Of a stretch of DNA of 64,000 nucleotides, positions 26,834 through 37,137 are shown one piece after another. Position 1 is the first letter of the stretch. The number at the start of each line of letters is the position of its first letter. Both the position numbers and the translations under genes were made by a program. Source of the DNA: Necropsobacter massiliensis (GTDB lineage: Bacteria; Pseudomonadota; Gammaproteobacteria; Enterobacterales; Pasteurellaceae). The stretch covers positions 1 through 64,000 of the forward strand of contig NZ_LN776189.1 of assembly GCF_000827595.2 (NCBI RefSeq), written 5' to 3'. The notes beneath the pieces are model-generated. The model was not told where the DNA came from and searched no databases. It saw only the letters and a program-made list of their open reading frames with translations.

Positions 26834-27790
26834 ATGTCAATACTTGATGAAAAACGACTGCTGACTAAAATAGCGACTCTGTACTATACGGAAAACTTAA
26901 AGCAAACAGATATCGCTAAAAAATTAAATCTTTCACAATCCTTTGTTTCCCGTTCTTTGACGAAATGTGTTGCAGAGGGAATCGTCAAAATTAATATTGT
27001 TCCTCCTCCGAATACATTCCTTCAGTTAGAACAACAAATTCAGAAGAAATATAACATTTCCCAATCGATCATCGTTGATGTTAATCCTGGGGACAGTGAT
27101 GATAAAATTAAATCTGCTATTGGTTCCGCAGCGGCTTATTATTTACAGGTCACTTTACAGGCTAATATGCTGGTGGGGGTTTCTGCTTGGAGTGGTACAA
27201 TTAAAGCGATGTTAGATACTATGCCACCATTAAACGTTAAGGCCAAGGGCGTAGTGCAATTATTGGGCGGCGTTGGTATTAACGGCAATGTTCAGGCTAA
27301 CTTTTTGACTTATGAACTAGCGAATAAATTTAATTGTGCCGCTTATCTTCTACCCGCCCAAAGTTTTACCCGTGACGGCAATGTTGCCTATAAGGAACAG
27401 CTAATAAGTGAACCTGAAGTAGCTAAAGTATTGACATTATTTAATCAAATTGATTTGGCTATCGTCGGTATCGGTATGCTGGAACCGTCTCAGTTACTGA
27501 AGAATTCTGGGCTGTTCTATGATACGGAAATGCTGGCATTGCTTGCGGAAAAGGGCGCTGTAGGAGATATTTGTCTGCATTATTTCGATCAGAACGGTAT
27601 TCCGGTGTTATTGCCGGAGGAAGATCCTATCTTGGGAATGGAATTATCGTTAATTAAGGCTTGTCCGCGAGTCATGGCTCTAGCTGGCGGAAAGGAAAAA
27701 GTCAATGCGATTAAAGGTGCATTAAACGGCGGTTATATTGATATACTGGTCATTGATAAAATTGCCGCTCAGCAGTTATTATCAGATTAA
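26834..27790 (+). CDS. SorC/DeoR-type sugar-responsive regulator
   Basis: A 318-aa regulator. The N-terminal HTH (LTKIATLYYTENLKQTDIAKK, then LNLSQSFVSRSLTKC; quoted in parts) is followed by a SorC-type sugar-phosphate-binding domain with VQLLGGVGINGNVQ and a C-terminal MALAGGKEKVNAIKGAL. It stands directly upstream of and co-oriented with the apiose-type operon, separated by a 228-bp gap with a CRP site. It is therefore the likely local repressor or activator, with a phosphorylated pathway intermediate as effector (inference). Confidence 0.85.
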   Translation: MSILDEKRLLTKIATLYYTENLKQTDIAKKLNLSQSFVSRSLTKCVAEGIVKINIVPPPNTFLQLEQQIQKKYNISQSIIVDVNPGDSDDKIKSAIGSAAAYYLQVTLQANMLVGVSAWSGTIKAMLDTMPPLNVKAKGVVQLLGGVGINGNVQANFLTYELANKFNCAAYLLPAQSFTRDGNVAYKEQLISEPEVAKVLTLFNQIDLAIVGIGMLEPSQLLKNSGLFYDTEMLALLAEKGAVGDICLHYFDQNGIPVLLPEEDPILGMELSLIKACPRVMALAGGKEKVNAIKGALNGGYIDILVIDKIAAQQLLSD

Positions 27791-27890
27791 TCTTTTATCA
27801 GTTCGACTATAGGCAATGTTTGTGCTGTTATTGCTATCTATTCAATTCCTCAATTCTTTTTGAACATTCCGTTAACAGTAAAATAAATCT

Positions 27891-27906
27891 CGTGATGGAG
27901 ATCACA
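27891..27906 (+). promoter_or_regulatory. CRP-cAMP binding site before the sugar operon
   Basis: CGTGA-N6-TCACA at 27891-27906 matches the TGTGA-N6-TCACA consensus at 9 of 10 positions. It is flanked symmetrically by AT-rich bases and lies 112 bp before the binding-protein start. It implies catabolite control. Confidence 0.75.
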
Positions 27907-27979
27907 TTTTTGTTATTCCCTGTTTGCTCATCTTCGGATAGAGGGTTTATATTATTATTGAATATATAAGCTTATATGA

Positions 27980-28957
<978 letters not shown>

Positions 28958-29025
28958 TCGGTCGGTCGTATTTATTCGAGGCGTTCTAACGGAATGCCTC
29001 GAAATAAACGGAAACGGGAGAAATT

Positions 29026-29613
29026 ATGGCAATCAATAACAAATTTAAGTGTTTTTTTGTAGCACTACTTAGTTGTTTTTTCATTACTGCCTGTGAAGTG
29101 GTTTCGTTAGATAGCACAGGTAACCCGATTATTCCAATGTCTGCCGATGAAGCGGCTTCATTTAAAAATATGGAACCTAATGCAGTTGCAGATAAGATAT
29201 GGCCAAATTTACTGCAAGGCGCAAAATCTTCCGCTATTACGCTGGAGGCATTAACGATCAGCGCACAAAATGATAAAAGTTATTTTGTTACATTAAGCGG
29301 CGTGGTGGACAGTATTGACAACAAACAAAATGTCATACTCAAAATTGCTAATCAGATCTTGATAGTACAAGCCGGTTCTATTATGCGTGGAAACGCGATT
29401 CGTGATGCTTCTACAGTAATTAGTTTTGATCAGTTTAAAAACCAGATTCAATTTGCAAGATTGTCGAAAGAACTGAATAAAAAAGCCATAGCTAATACAA
29501 CGTCATCCGGTACTTTCGAAGTCGGGAAAACTATCGAAATTTTGACCGCACTTACTATTAAAAATAATCAGATCCAAGATGTGGTTCCGCTCGAAATCAT
29601 TAAATCGGAATAG
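29026..29613 (+). CDS. DUF2291 family periplasmic lipoprotein
   Basis: A 195-aa predicted lipoprotein. The lipobox FITAC gives a lipidated Cys at about residue 23. The mature part holds MEPNAVADKIWPNLL and a C-terminal beta-rich region. DUF2291 proteins are commonly encoded next to RbsBAC-type importers, but their function is not established. It lies between the binding protein and the ATPase, so it may tether or assist the binding protein. A near-USS (GACCGCACTT) lies inside the gene near 29545. Confidence 0.8.
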   Translation: MAINNKFKCFFVALLSCFFITACEVVSLDSTGNPIIPMSADEAASFKNMEPNAVADKIWPNLLQGAKSSAITLEALTISAQNDKSYFVTLSGVVDSIDNKQNVILKIANQILIVQAGSIMRGNAIRDASTVISFDQFKNQIQFARLSKELNKKAIANTTSSGTFEVGKTIEILTALTIKNNQIQDVVPLEIIKSE

Positions 29614-29630
29614 GATGGAAGGTAGGCATT

Positions 29631-31154
29631 ATGAGTATTGAAAATAAAGATGTAATAATGCGGGCGGAACATATTTCCATGATTTTTCCGGGTACCAAAG
29701 CGTTGGATGATGTCAGCTATAACGTTTATCGCGGTGCGGTGAACGTGATCATCGGCGAAAATGGTGCTGGCAAGTCGACATTGATGAAAATTTTGGCCGG
29801 CGTACAGCAGCCGACCCTGGGCGAGTTGTTTATTAACGGACAAAAAGTGGAAATTGTCAGTCCCCGTAATGCGGCGGAACACGGTATCGGCATAGTACAT
29901 CAGGAACTAAACTTATCCGAAAATCTCAGCGTTATGGAAAATATTTTCCTTGGGCGAGAAATTCAATTCGGTATAGCTCCGATAGATACCAAGACTCAAT
30001 ATGAAGCTAGTAGGGAATTACTTAAACGTCTGAAACAGAATATTGATCCAAATGAAATAGTTTCTAACTTAAAAGTAGGACAGAAACAGTTGGTTGAAAT
30101 TGCCAAAGCTTTAGCGGGGAAAATTGATATTCTTATTTTAGATGAACCTACCTCGGCCCTGAGCAAAACCGAAGTACAGATTTTATTCGATGTGATTCAA
30201 GAACTGACTTCCCAAGGGGTTTCCATTATCTATATTTCTCACCGTCTGGAGGAATTGATGGAAATCGGTACCTATATCACCATTTTGCGTGACGGTAAAT
30301 TCCAATCGGAAGCGGCAGTAAAAGATATTGATGTTCCTTGGATCGTCAGAGAAATGCTAGGTAGTGATCCGGTAACCGATTTTCTGCCGGAAAATCGTGA
30401 ATTCGGCCCTAAAATTCTGGAAGCTGAGCATATCACCTGTATTAACGAGTCAGAAAATAAAGTGGTGGATGACGTTTCTTTCTCTTTAAGATCGGGGGAA
30501 ATTGTCGGTATTTACGGTTTGATGGGGGCTGGTAGAACGGAATTATTCGAATGTTTGCTTGGAAAAGTAGAATATTCGGGGCTCTTTTCGCTCAACGGAA
30601 TTATCATTAATGAAAACACCTCAACAATCAACCGGATCAAAATGGGTTTGGGTTTGGTGCCGGAAGATCGTAAACGTTCCGGTATCTTTCCGGTTAGTTC
30701 CGTAGGAAATAATCTGACTGTATCCAGTTTATGGAAACGGTTGAAAGGTAATATGGTGATTTCCGACGAAGATGAAAAACATGCAATTGATTTAGCGATT
30801 AAAGAACTTTCGATCAAAGTATCTTCACCTCAAGTAGAAATTCAGGCGCTTAGTGGCGGTAATCAGCAAAAAATCGTCATTGGTCGTTCGTTGTTAACCG
30901 AACCTAAAGTGTTATTACTGGATGAGCCGACGAGAGGGATCGATATCGGTGCCAAAGCGGACGTATTTGAAATGATGGTCAAATTGTCTCAACAAGGAAT
31001 AGGTATTTTATTTTCTACGTCGGATTTAAAAGAAATCATGGCTGTACCCGATCGAATTTTAGTGATGTCCAACGGTAAATTAACTGCTGACGTGAAGAGA
31101 AATGAAACAAACGAAGCAAATCTTGTGTTAGCCAGTGCTAAAGGATTTCAGTAG
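29631..31154 (+). CDS. Sugar ABC transporter ATPase (RbsA-like, duplicated)
   Basis: 507 aa with two fused nucleotide-binding domains, as in RbsA/XylG. Domain 1 has an intact P-loop GENGAGKSTLMK, signature LKVGQKQLVEIAKAL and Walker B ILILDEPTSAL. Domain 2 has a degenerate P-loop (GLMGAGRTELFE) but a normal signature (LSGGNQQKIVIGRSL) and Walker B (VLLLDEPTRGID), the usual asymmetry of the family. It starts 18 bp after the DUF2291 gene. Confidence 0.93.
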   Translation: MSIENKDVIMRAEHISMIFPGTKALDDVSYNVYRGAVNVIIGENGAGKSTLMKILAGVQQPTLGELFINGQKVEIVSPRNAAEHGIGIVHQELNLSENLSVMENIFLGREIQFGIAPIDTKTQYEASRELLKRLKQNIDPNEIVSNLKVGQKQLVEIAKALAGKIDILILDEPTSALSKTEVQILFDVIQELTSQGVSIIYISHRLEELMEIGTYITILRDGKFQSEAAVKDIDVPWIVREMLGSDPVTDFLPENREFGPKILEAEHITCINESENKVVDDVSFSLRSGEIVGIYGLMGAGRTELFECLLGKVEYSGLFSLNGIIINENTSTINRIKMGLGLVPEDRKRSGIFPVSSVGNNLTVSSLWKRLKGNMVISDEDEKHAIDLAIKELSIKVSSPQVEIQALSGGNQQKIVIGRSLLTEPKVLLLDEPTRGIDIGAKADVFEMMVKLSQQGIGILFSTSDLKEIMAVPDRILVMSNGKLTADVKRNETNEANLVLASAKGFQ

Positions 31155-31174
31155 CAAATATTAACGGAGGTGTT

Positions 31175-32212
31175 ATGTCGAATTCGGCTTCATCAGGCAA
31201 TTTCACATTGCTGCTTTTAAAATTAAGAACGTTTATCGCGTTAATTATTATTGCAGCGTTTTTTACGTTTACCGTTGACGGCTTTCTCAATCCGTCGAGC
31301 CTAATTATTATGGTCAAGCATATTTCAATTAATGCGTTACTGGCATTGGGAATTACCTTTGTTATTATCACATCTGGCATTGATTTATCTATCGGAGCCA
31401 TTTTGGGTTTGTGCGGAATGGTTGCTGGCTATCTTATTTCCAAAGGGATTGTATTACCTATGTTCGGTATTGCTATCTTCCCGAGTGTTTGGGTCATTAT
31501 ACCTTTTGTATTGTTACTCGGAGGATTAATGGGGGCGTTGAACGGATTTATTATCACACGTTATAACGTTGCGCCTTTTATTTGTACCTTAGGTACGATG
31601 TATATCTTTCGCGGTGCGGCGATGTTGACGTCTAACGGTGAAACTTTTCCTGGATTATCGGGTAATTCGCAGTTAAGCAATACTGGGTTTGAAGTAATAG
31701 GTGTCGGCAGTTTGTTCGGTGTACCTTATGCTATCTGGTTGATGTTTATCGTTGCCGGAATTATCGCTTATGTGGCTAAAAAACTGCCTTTCGGTCGTCA
31801 CGTGTATGCTATTGGTGATAACGAACGAGCGGCGGAACTATCAGGCATCAAGGTTAATAGTGTCAAAGTCTGGGTATATACTATTTCCGGTTTATGTGCG
31901 GCGCTTGCGGGTATTGTGGTTACTTCACAATTAGTTGCTAGTCACCCAGCGACAGGTAATGCCTTTGAAATGAACGCTATTGCAGCGGTAGTATTGGGAG
32001 GAACTTCATTGGCAGGCGGACGGGGAACCATCGGTGGAACGTTGATCGGCGCTTTCGTTATCGGAATTTTAGCTGACGGACTGGTGATGATGGGCGTTAG
32101 TGAATTCTGGCAAATGGTGATTAAGGGGATTGTGATTATTGCCGCAGTGATTATCGACCAAATGCAAAACCGGCTTCAGTACAAAGTTGCCGTTGCTTCA
32201 CAGAAAGCATAA
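31175..32212 (+). CDS. Sugar ABC transporter permease (RbsC-like)
   Basis: 345-aa inner-membrane permease with 8-10 hydrophobic segments and the family motifs TSGIDLSIGAILGLCG near residues 68-83 and GRHVYAIGDNERAAELSGI (the EAA-like coupling loop). It works as a homodimer with the RbsA-like ATPase. GGAGGT precedes the ATG. Confidence 0.92.
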   Translation: MSNSASSGNFTLLLLKLRTFIALIIIAAFFTFTVDGFLNPSSLIIMVKHISINALLALGITFVIITSGIDLSIGAILGLCGMVAGYLISKGIVLPMFGIAIFPSVWVIIPFVLLLGGLMGALNGFIITRYNVAPFICTLGTMYIFRGAAMLTSNGETFPGLSGNSQLSNTGFEVIGVGSLFGVPYAIWLMFIVAGIIAYVAKKLPFGRHVYAIGDNERAAELSGIKVNSVKVWVYTISGLCAALAGIVVTSQLVASHPATGNAFEMNAIAAVVLGGTSLAGGRGTIGGTLIGAFVIGILADGLVMMGVSEFWQMVIKGIVIIAAVIIDQMQNRLQYKVAVASQKA

Positions 32213-32279
32213 CTATCGGTAATATTTTTTTATCATTGTGAATATATATTCACCAAGGAATATATAAGGAGTGTTGAAT

Positions 32280-33110
32280 ATGAATCCATATAAACTTTCT
32301 TATGCGGACATTGAAAAGAAAGCCAAAGCGATTCGCCGCAATATCGTAGTAATGAATGCCAATAGTCCTGCAGGCGGGCATACTGGGGCAGATCTATCTC
32401 AGGTGGATATTTTAGCATCGCTGTATTTTAGAGTACTGAATTGTGCACCGGACAGACTCAACGATCCTAAACGAGATATTTATATTCAGTCTAAAGGTCA
32501 CGGTGCCGGCGGTTATTATAGCTGTTTAGCGGAAGCAGGTTATATCCCGCATGAATGGTTGTCGACCTATCAGCACGCGGATTCTAAACTCCCCGGTCAC
32601 CCTGTAAAGCACAAAACTCCGGGAGTCGAGTTGAATACCGGTGCGCTGGGACACGGCTTACCTATAGCGGTCGGACTAGCGCTTGCAGCCAAGAAAAATG
32701 GTAGTCAGCGCAAAATTTATGTATTGACCGGCGATGGTGAACTGGACGAGGGCAGCAACTGGGAAGCGGCTTTGGTGGCTGCACATTACAAGTTGGACAA
32801 TCTGATCATTATTAATGATAAAAATACATTACAGCTGGCCGGGTTTACCAAAGACATTATGAATACCGATCCCCTTGACCAAAAATGGAAGGCTTTCGGT
32901 ATGGAGGTACATGAATGTCGGGGCAATGATGTCCGTTCCGTTGTTAATACGTTGGAAGGGTTGAAACCGCAAGGCAAGCCGATAGTCGTTATTGCTCATA
33001 CCATAAAAGGGGCGGGCATTTCCTTTATTCAAGGCAGACCGGAATGGCACCACAAAGTACCTGAAGGCGAAGAGGTTGAATTAGCGTTAGAGGAGCTTAA
33101 AGATGAATAA
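32280..33110 (+). CDS. aptA: Apulose-4-phosphate transketolase, N-terminal subunit
   Basis: A 276-aa half-transketolase carrying the thiamine-diphosphate-binding domain: SKGHGAGGYY, GALGHGLPIAVGLALAAK and TGDGELDEGSNWEAA with the downstream NDKN ligand motif. The ATG at 32280 has AAGGAG 8 bp upstream; a GTG at 32271 is too close. It overlaps the second half by 8 bp. In the described non-oxidative apiose pathway the split AptAB transfers a two-carbon unit from apulose 4-phosphate to an aldose phosphate, leaving dihydroxyacetone phosphate. Specificity here is inferred from the operon. Confidence 0.85.
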   Translation: MNPYKLSYADIEKKAKAIRRNIVVMNANSPAGGHTGADLSQVDILASLYFRVLNCAPDRLNDPKRDIYIQSKGHGAGGYYSCLAEAGYIPHEWLSTYQHADSKLPGHPVKHKTPGVELNTGALGHGLPIAVGLALAAKKNGSQRKIYVLTGDGELDEGSNWEAALVAAHYKLDNLIIINDKNTLQLAGFTKDIMNTDPLDQKWKAFGMEVHECRGNDVRSVVNTLEGLKPQGKPIVVIAHTIKGAGISFIQGRPEWHHKVPEGEEVELALEELKDE

Positions 33111-34038
33111 GGCAGAACATTTAACCAATATTATGGTTGAGCGATTTATAAGTGCGGTCGAAAACGGCGTAGATTTGGTGCCGGTAGTGGCAGACTCCAC
33201 TTCCACGGCCAAAATCGGACCTTTCATCAACACTTTTCCCGATCGTTTGGTGAATGTGGGGATTGCGGAACAAACCTTGGTCGGATGCGCTGCAGGGCTT
33301 GCTTTGGGCGGTAAAGTTGCGGCGACTTGTAACGCGGCGCCGTTTCTGGTATCGCGCGCTAACGAGCAGGTAAAAGTCGATGTTTGTTACAACAATACCA
33401 ATGTGAAATTATTCGGTCTGAATGCTGGAGCGAGTTACGGACCGTTAGCCAGCACTCATCACAGTATTGATGATATAAGTGTTATGCGCGGTTTCGGCAA
33501 TATTCAGATTTTTGCTCCGTCCAGTCCATTGGAATGTCGCCAGATTATTGATTATGCCATTAATTATGTCGGTCCGGTGTATATCCGTCTGGACGGCAAG
33601 GAACTGCCGGAAATTCATAATGAAGATTATCGTTTTGAACCGGGTAAAATAGACCTATTGCAAAAAGGTAAACGAATTGCACTGGTTGCAATGGGTTCTA
33701 CTGTATATGAAATTGTTACCGCCGCCAAATTATTGGCAGAAAAAGGTGAGAAAGTGACAGTAATCAACATTCCATCTATCCGACCTTGCAACACTGAAGA
33801 ACTGTTTGATGCACTGAAAGACTGTCAAACTGTGCTAACTGTGGAAGAACATAACATTAACGGTGGTTTGGGCAGTCTGGTAGCGGAAGTTTTGGCGGAA
33901 CATGGTGCACCAATTAAGTTGAAACGGTTAGGTATAGCCGATGGACAATATGCATTGGCGGCGGATCGCAAATCCATGCGCAAATATCATGGTATTGATG
34001 CGCAAAGCGTGGCGAAAGTTGCATTGGCATTGAGTTAA
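33103..34038 (+). CDS. aptB: Apulose-4-phosphate transketolase, C-terminal subunit
   Basis: A 311-aa pyrimidine-binding plus C-terminal transketolase half. It contains the catalytic-Glu region NVGIAEQTLVGCAAGLALGG, STHHSIDDISVMRGF and the C-terminal TVEEHNINGGLGSLVAEVL. Translation is coupled to aptA by overlap. A Hin-type USS lies inside the gene (near 33151), as in other resident genes, so this operon is probably not a very recent import. Confidence 0.85.
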   Translation: MNKAEHLTNIMVERFISAVENGVDLVPVVADSTSTAKIGPFINTFPDRLVNVGIAEQTLVGCAAGLALGGKVAATCNAAPFLVSRANEQVKVDVCYNNTNVKLFGLNAGASYGPLASTHHSIDDISVMRGFGNIQIFAPSSPLECRQIIDYAINYVGPVYIRLDGKELPEIHNEDYRFEPGKIDLLQKGKRIALVAMGSTVYEIVTAAKLLAEKGEKVTVINIPSIRPCNTEELFDALKDCQTVLTVEEHNINGGLGSLVAEVLAEHGAPIKLKRLGIADGQYALAADRKSMRKYHGIDAQSVAKVALALS

Positions 34039-34138
34039 ATGAGTTAAAGTGCGGTCGAAATCTTGTGCGTTTTGTCATGACTCCCAAAAGGACCATATAA
34101 CTTTTCTATTCCTATTTTTAGTGAAAAAAGGACCAACT

Positions 34139-35620
34139 ATGATACGACCTTTTGTTATTGCGATTGATGAAGGTACTACCAATGCAAAAGCGGTTGCGGT
34201 AGGGATTGACGGAAATATTCTGGCTAAAGGCAGTGTTCCTGTAAGATTAACCCATCCGCAGCCAGGGTGGGCGGAGCAGGATCCAATGGCTATTTGGGAA
34301 GCGACTCGAGATGCGGTCAATTTTTGCCTGAATTTGTTGAATCCGGCGGATTTGAAAGGTATTGCTATCAGCAATCAGCGTGAGTCCGCATTAGCTTGGT
34401 GCCGTAGTTCAGGCGAACCGTTGTCCCCTTTGATTAGTTGGCAATGTCGTCGTTCGGAAGCATTGTGCCGTACTATAGCAGAGTCGCCCCAATCTTCAAT
34501 GATTCGAGATCTGACTGGTTCGGTATTGGATCCGCTGTTTCCCGCCGCAAAAATCAAATGGTTACTTAACACTATCGAAAACGGTGTTGAGCGTGCAGCG
34601 CGTGGAGAAATTTGTGTCGGTACCGTGGATGTGTGGTTGGTCTGGCAGTTAACTGGTGGCCAGGTATTTGTCACAGATTATTCCAATGCTTCGCGCTATC
34701 AGTTATTTAATCTGCATACGGCACAATGGGAACCTCAGCTACTGGATTTATTCGGTATCCCTTTGGCTTGTCTACCAGAAATTCTTCCTTCCAGCGGTTA
34801 TCGTGGTGAGACCCAAGGCTGTGGCAGTCTGCCCGATGGTATTCCGATTATGGCACAGGTGGGTGATTCCCATGCCGCTCTGTACGGACAGGGAGGTTTT
34901 AATGAAGGCGTAGTAAAAGCGACTTATGGCACCGGCAGTTCATTGATGACAAAGTGCGGTTCGATTCCGCACCGAAATTTTGGTGTAAGTACTACTGTCG
35001 CTTGGCATGACGGTGAGCTTAGCTTGGCTTTGGAAGGTAATATCACTCATGCTGGCTCGGCGTTGGGATTTGCTTCCAGATCATTGGGATTGAAAAATGT
35101 CAGTGTATTAAGCGAAATGGCTCAATCGGTTGATGGTAACGGTGGTGTATATTTTGTTCCTGCACTGGCTGGCTTGGGGGCTCCCTATTGGGATTCCGCC
35201 GCTCGCGGTATAATTTGCGGCTTAACCGATGCGGCAACGCCGGCCGTGATTGCCCGTGCGGCAATGGAATCGGTAGCGTATCAGGTAGCGGATTTGTTTT
35301 TGGCGATGGAACAAACACTCGGACGTAAATTGGAAACATTGTCTGTGGACGGTGGACCGACTAAAAATCGGTGGTTGATGCAATTTCAGTCGGATTTACT
35401 ACAGCGTACCATTATTTGTAGCGAGGTGCCCGAAGTCTCCGCTTTAGGTGCAGCATATTTAGCAGGTAAAGCTTTGGGTTGGTGGGGCGACTGTAAACAA
35501 TTATCCGCTTTACCGAGAAAGATAAATGTTATTACACCGAATGTGATGTCGGATGTGATGGACAAAAATTATCAAGACTGGAAAGTTGCGGTGCAGAGAG
35601 CAAGATTTCAGGCATATTAA
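34139..35620 (+). CDS. aplK: FGGY-family carbohydrate kinase (probable apulose kinase)
   Basis: 493-aa sugar kinase. FVIAIDEGTTNAKAVAVG is the first ATP-site strand and DVWLVWQLTGG the central signature. GDSHAALYGQGG, the GTGSSLMTK phosphate loop and SVDGGPTKNRWLMQ near the C-terminus complete the ATPase core. The start ATG at 34139 follows AAAAAGGA; the open frame upstream is noise. From the operon it should phosphorylate apulose at O4. A 100-bp gap with a USS at 34045 separates it from aptB. Confidence 0.8.
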   Translation: MIRPFVIAIDEGTTNAKAVAVGIDGNILAKGSVPVRLTHPQPGWAEQDPMAIWEATRDAVNFCLNLLNPADLKGIAISNQRESALAWCRSSGEPLSPLISWQCRRSEALCRTIAESPQSSMIRDLTGSVLDPLFPAAKIKWLLNTIENGVERAARGEICVGTVDVWLVWQLTGGQVFVTDYSNASRYQLFNLHTAQWEPQLLDLFGIPLACLPEILPSSGYRGETQGCGSLPDGIPIMAQVGDSHAALYGQGGFNEGVVKATYGTGSSLMTKCGSIPHRNFGVSTTVAWHDGELSLALEGNITHAGSALGFASRSLGLKNVSVLSEMAQSVDGNGGVYFVPALAGLGAPYWDSAARGIICGLTDAATPAVIARAAMESVAYQVADLFLAMEQTLGRKLETLSVDGGPTKNRWLMQFQSDLLQRTIICSEVPEVSALGAAYLAGKALGWWGDCKQLSALPRKINVITPNVMSDVMDKNYQDWKVAVQRARFQAY

Positions 35621-35635
35621 TTGGAGTGATGGATT

Positions 35636-37060
35636 ATGAGAAAAGCATTGAAACAAATGACGGTTGCAGTATTAATAGGTAACCGCGGATTTTTTCCAAG
35701 CTATTTGGTCGGTGATGCGCGACGCGATGCAGAACGCCTTTTTAAGGAATTGGATATTAAAACAGTGATGTTGGGCGAACAGGATACTAATTATGGCGGT
35801 ATCGAGACTCATCAGGATGCTAAGATTGCTGCGCAACTACTTAAAAAGCACTGTGATGAGATTCAAGGTATCGTGATATTGCTACCGAATTTCGGTGATG
35901 AGAAAGCGATCTCCGAGAGTATTCGCCTGTCGGGGTTAAACGTACCGGTTTTGATACAGGCTGAAGACGACGAATTGCACAAAATGGGGCTGGCAACCCG
36001 TCGTGACAGTTTCTGCGGTAAAATCTCACTTTGTAATAATTTACGTCAATATGGTATCCCGTTTAGCTTGACTACTCAGCATACTTGTGCTTTAACCGGA
36101 GAAGCGTTTAAACGAGATTTGCTTTCATTTATTTCCGTTTGCCGCGTAGTTTACGCTTTGAAAGGTTGTCGCATCGGCGCAATCGGTGCGCGCCCGGGCG
36201 GATTTAACACGGTTCGCTACAGTGAAAAATTATTGGAGCGTCTAAGTATTTCAGTGGAAACCATCGATTTATCGGAAATTTTTGCCGGAGTGAACGCTTT
36301 GCACGATGATGATCTGCGCATTGTGGAAAAATTACAGCTGCTAAAAAATAATGCCGACACATCGGCAATTCCGCAGGATAAATTATCTATGATGGCGAAA
36401 CTGTTTGTGGTGATCAGTAATTGGATTGTAGAAAATGATATTGATACGACAGCTATTCAATGCTGGACATCTTTGCAAAATACTTTGGGTATCAATGTTT
36501 GTTCCATTATGAGCATAATGTCCGGTCAGTTAATGCCGAGCGCCTGTGAAGTGGATGTAATGGGAGCATTATCTATGTACGCGCTGTCGATCGCATCAAT
36601 GAAACCGGCCTCCATTGCCGACTGGAATAATAATTTTGGCGACGAACGGGATAAATGTGTCATGTTCCACTGCGGCAATTATGCAACGGAAGAATTACAT
36701 AATCCGTTTATGAGTACGGCGGATATTATCGGCACAACTGTGGGTTGTGAAAATACTTGCGGTGCGATTAACGGACGGATGAAAGCTGGGTCGTTGACTT
36801 ATTTCAGGCTGTCGACTGATGATCTTGATGGTCGGGTAAAGGCTTATGTGGGCGAAGGTAAATTTGTTGATGATGAATTAGATACCGTTGGGTGTCGTGC
36901 AGTGATCCAAGTGGCGGAATTGGAACAGTTGCTAGCCTATATATGCAACAACGGTTTTGAACATCATGTGGCGATGAACCATTCTTCTTCGGCACAAATA
37001 TTGTATGAAGCGTTCACTAAATATCTGGGGGTGGATTGCTATTATCATAAACGGGCGTAA
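35636..37060 (+). CDS. FucI/AraA-like sugar isomerase (probable D-apiose isomerase)
   Basis: 474 aa. The protein resembles the L-fucose isomerase superfamily: an N-terminal Rossmann part (QGIVILLPNFGDEKAISESI), GAIGARPGGFNTVRYSEKLL in the middle, and a metal-site C-terminal half with CEVDVMGALSMYALS and FHCGNYATEEL. In the described pathway the first step is D-apiose to D-apulose by such an isomerase. It is the last gene of the operon, followed by a long USS-palindrome terminator. L-fucose or arabinose isomerase is the alternative, but no matching fuc or ara genes are nearby. Confidence 0.78.
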   Translation: MRKALKQMTVAVLIGNRGFFPSYLVGDARRDAERLFKELDIKTVMLGEQDTNYGGIETHQDAKIAAQLLKKHCDEIQGIVILLPNFGDEKAISESIRLSGLNVPVLIQAEDDELHKMGLATRRDSFCGKISLCNNLRQYGIPFSLTTQHTCALTGEAFKRDLLSFISVCRVVYALKGCRIGAIGARPGGFNTVRYSEKLLERLSISVETIDLSEIFAGVNALHDDDLRIVEKLQLLKNNADTSAIPQDKLSMMAKLFVVISNWIVENDIDTTAIQCWTSLQNTLGINVCSIMSIMSGQLMPSACEVDVMGALSMYALSIASMKPASIADWNNNFGDERDKCVMFHCGNYATEELHNPFMSTADIIGTTVGCENTCGAINGRMKAGSLTYFRLSTDDLDGRVKAYVGEGKFVDDELDTVGCRAVIQVAELEQLLAYICNNGFEHHVAMNHSSSAQILYEAFTKYLGVDCYYHKRA

Positions 37061-37085
37061 TCAGTTTTAAACGCCATCGAAAAGG

Positions 37086-37137
37086 TTAAAAAGTGCGGTC
37101 GGTTTAAAACGCATTTAAAACCGACCGCACTTTTGCT
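37086..37137. terminator. Extended USS-palindrome terminator
   Basis: A dyad of about 20 bp per arm is built on AAAAGTGCGGTCGGTTT and its complement, with a 4-6 nt loop. It separates the convergent apiose operon and xylR and can terminate both. Confidence 0.85.

Noticed and set aside
32280-34038. aptAB as the housekeeping transketolase or DXP synthase
   Set aside because: The enzyme is split into two short subunits lacking the extra length of TktA or Dxs, and it sits in a sugar-uptake operon.
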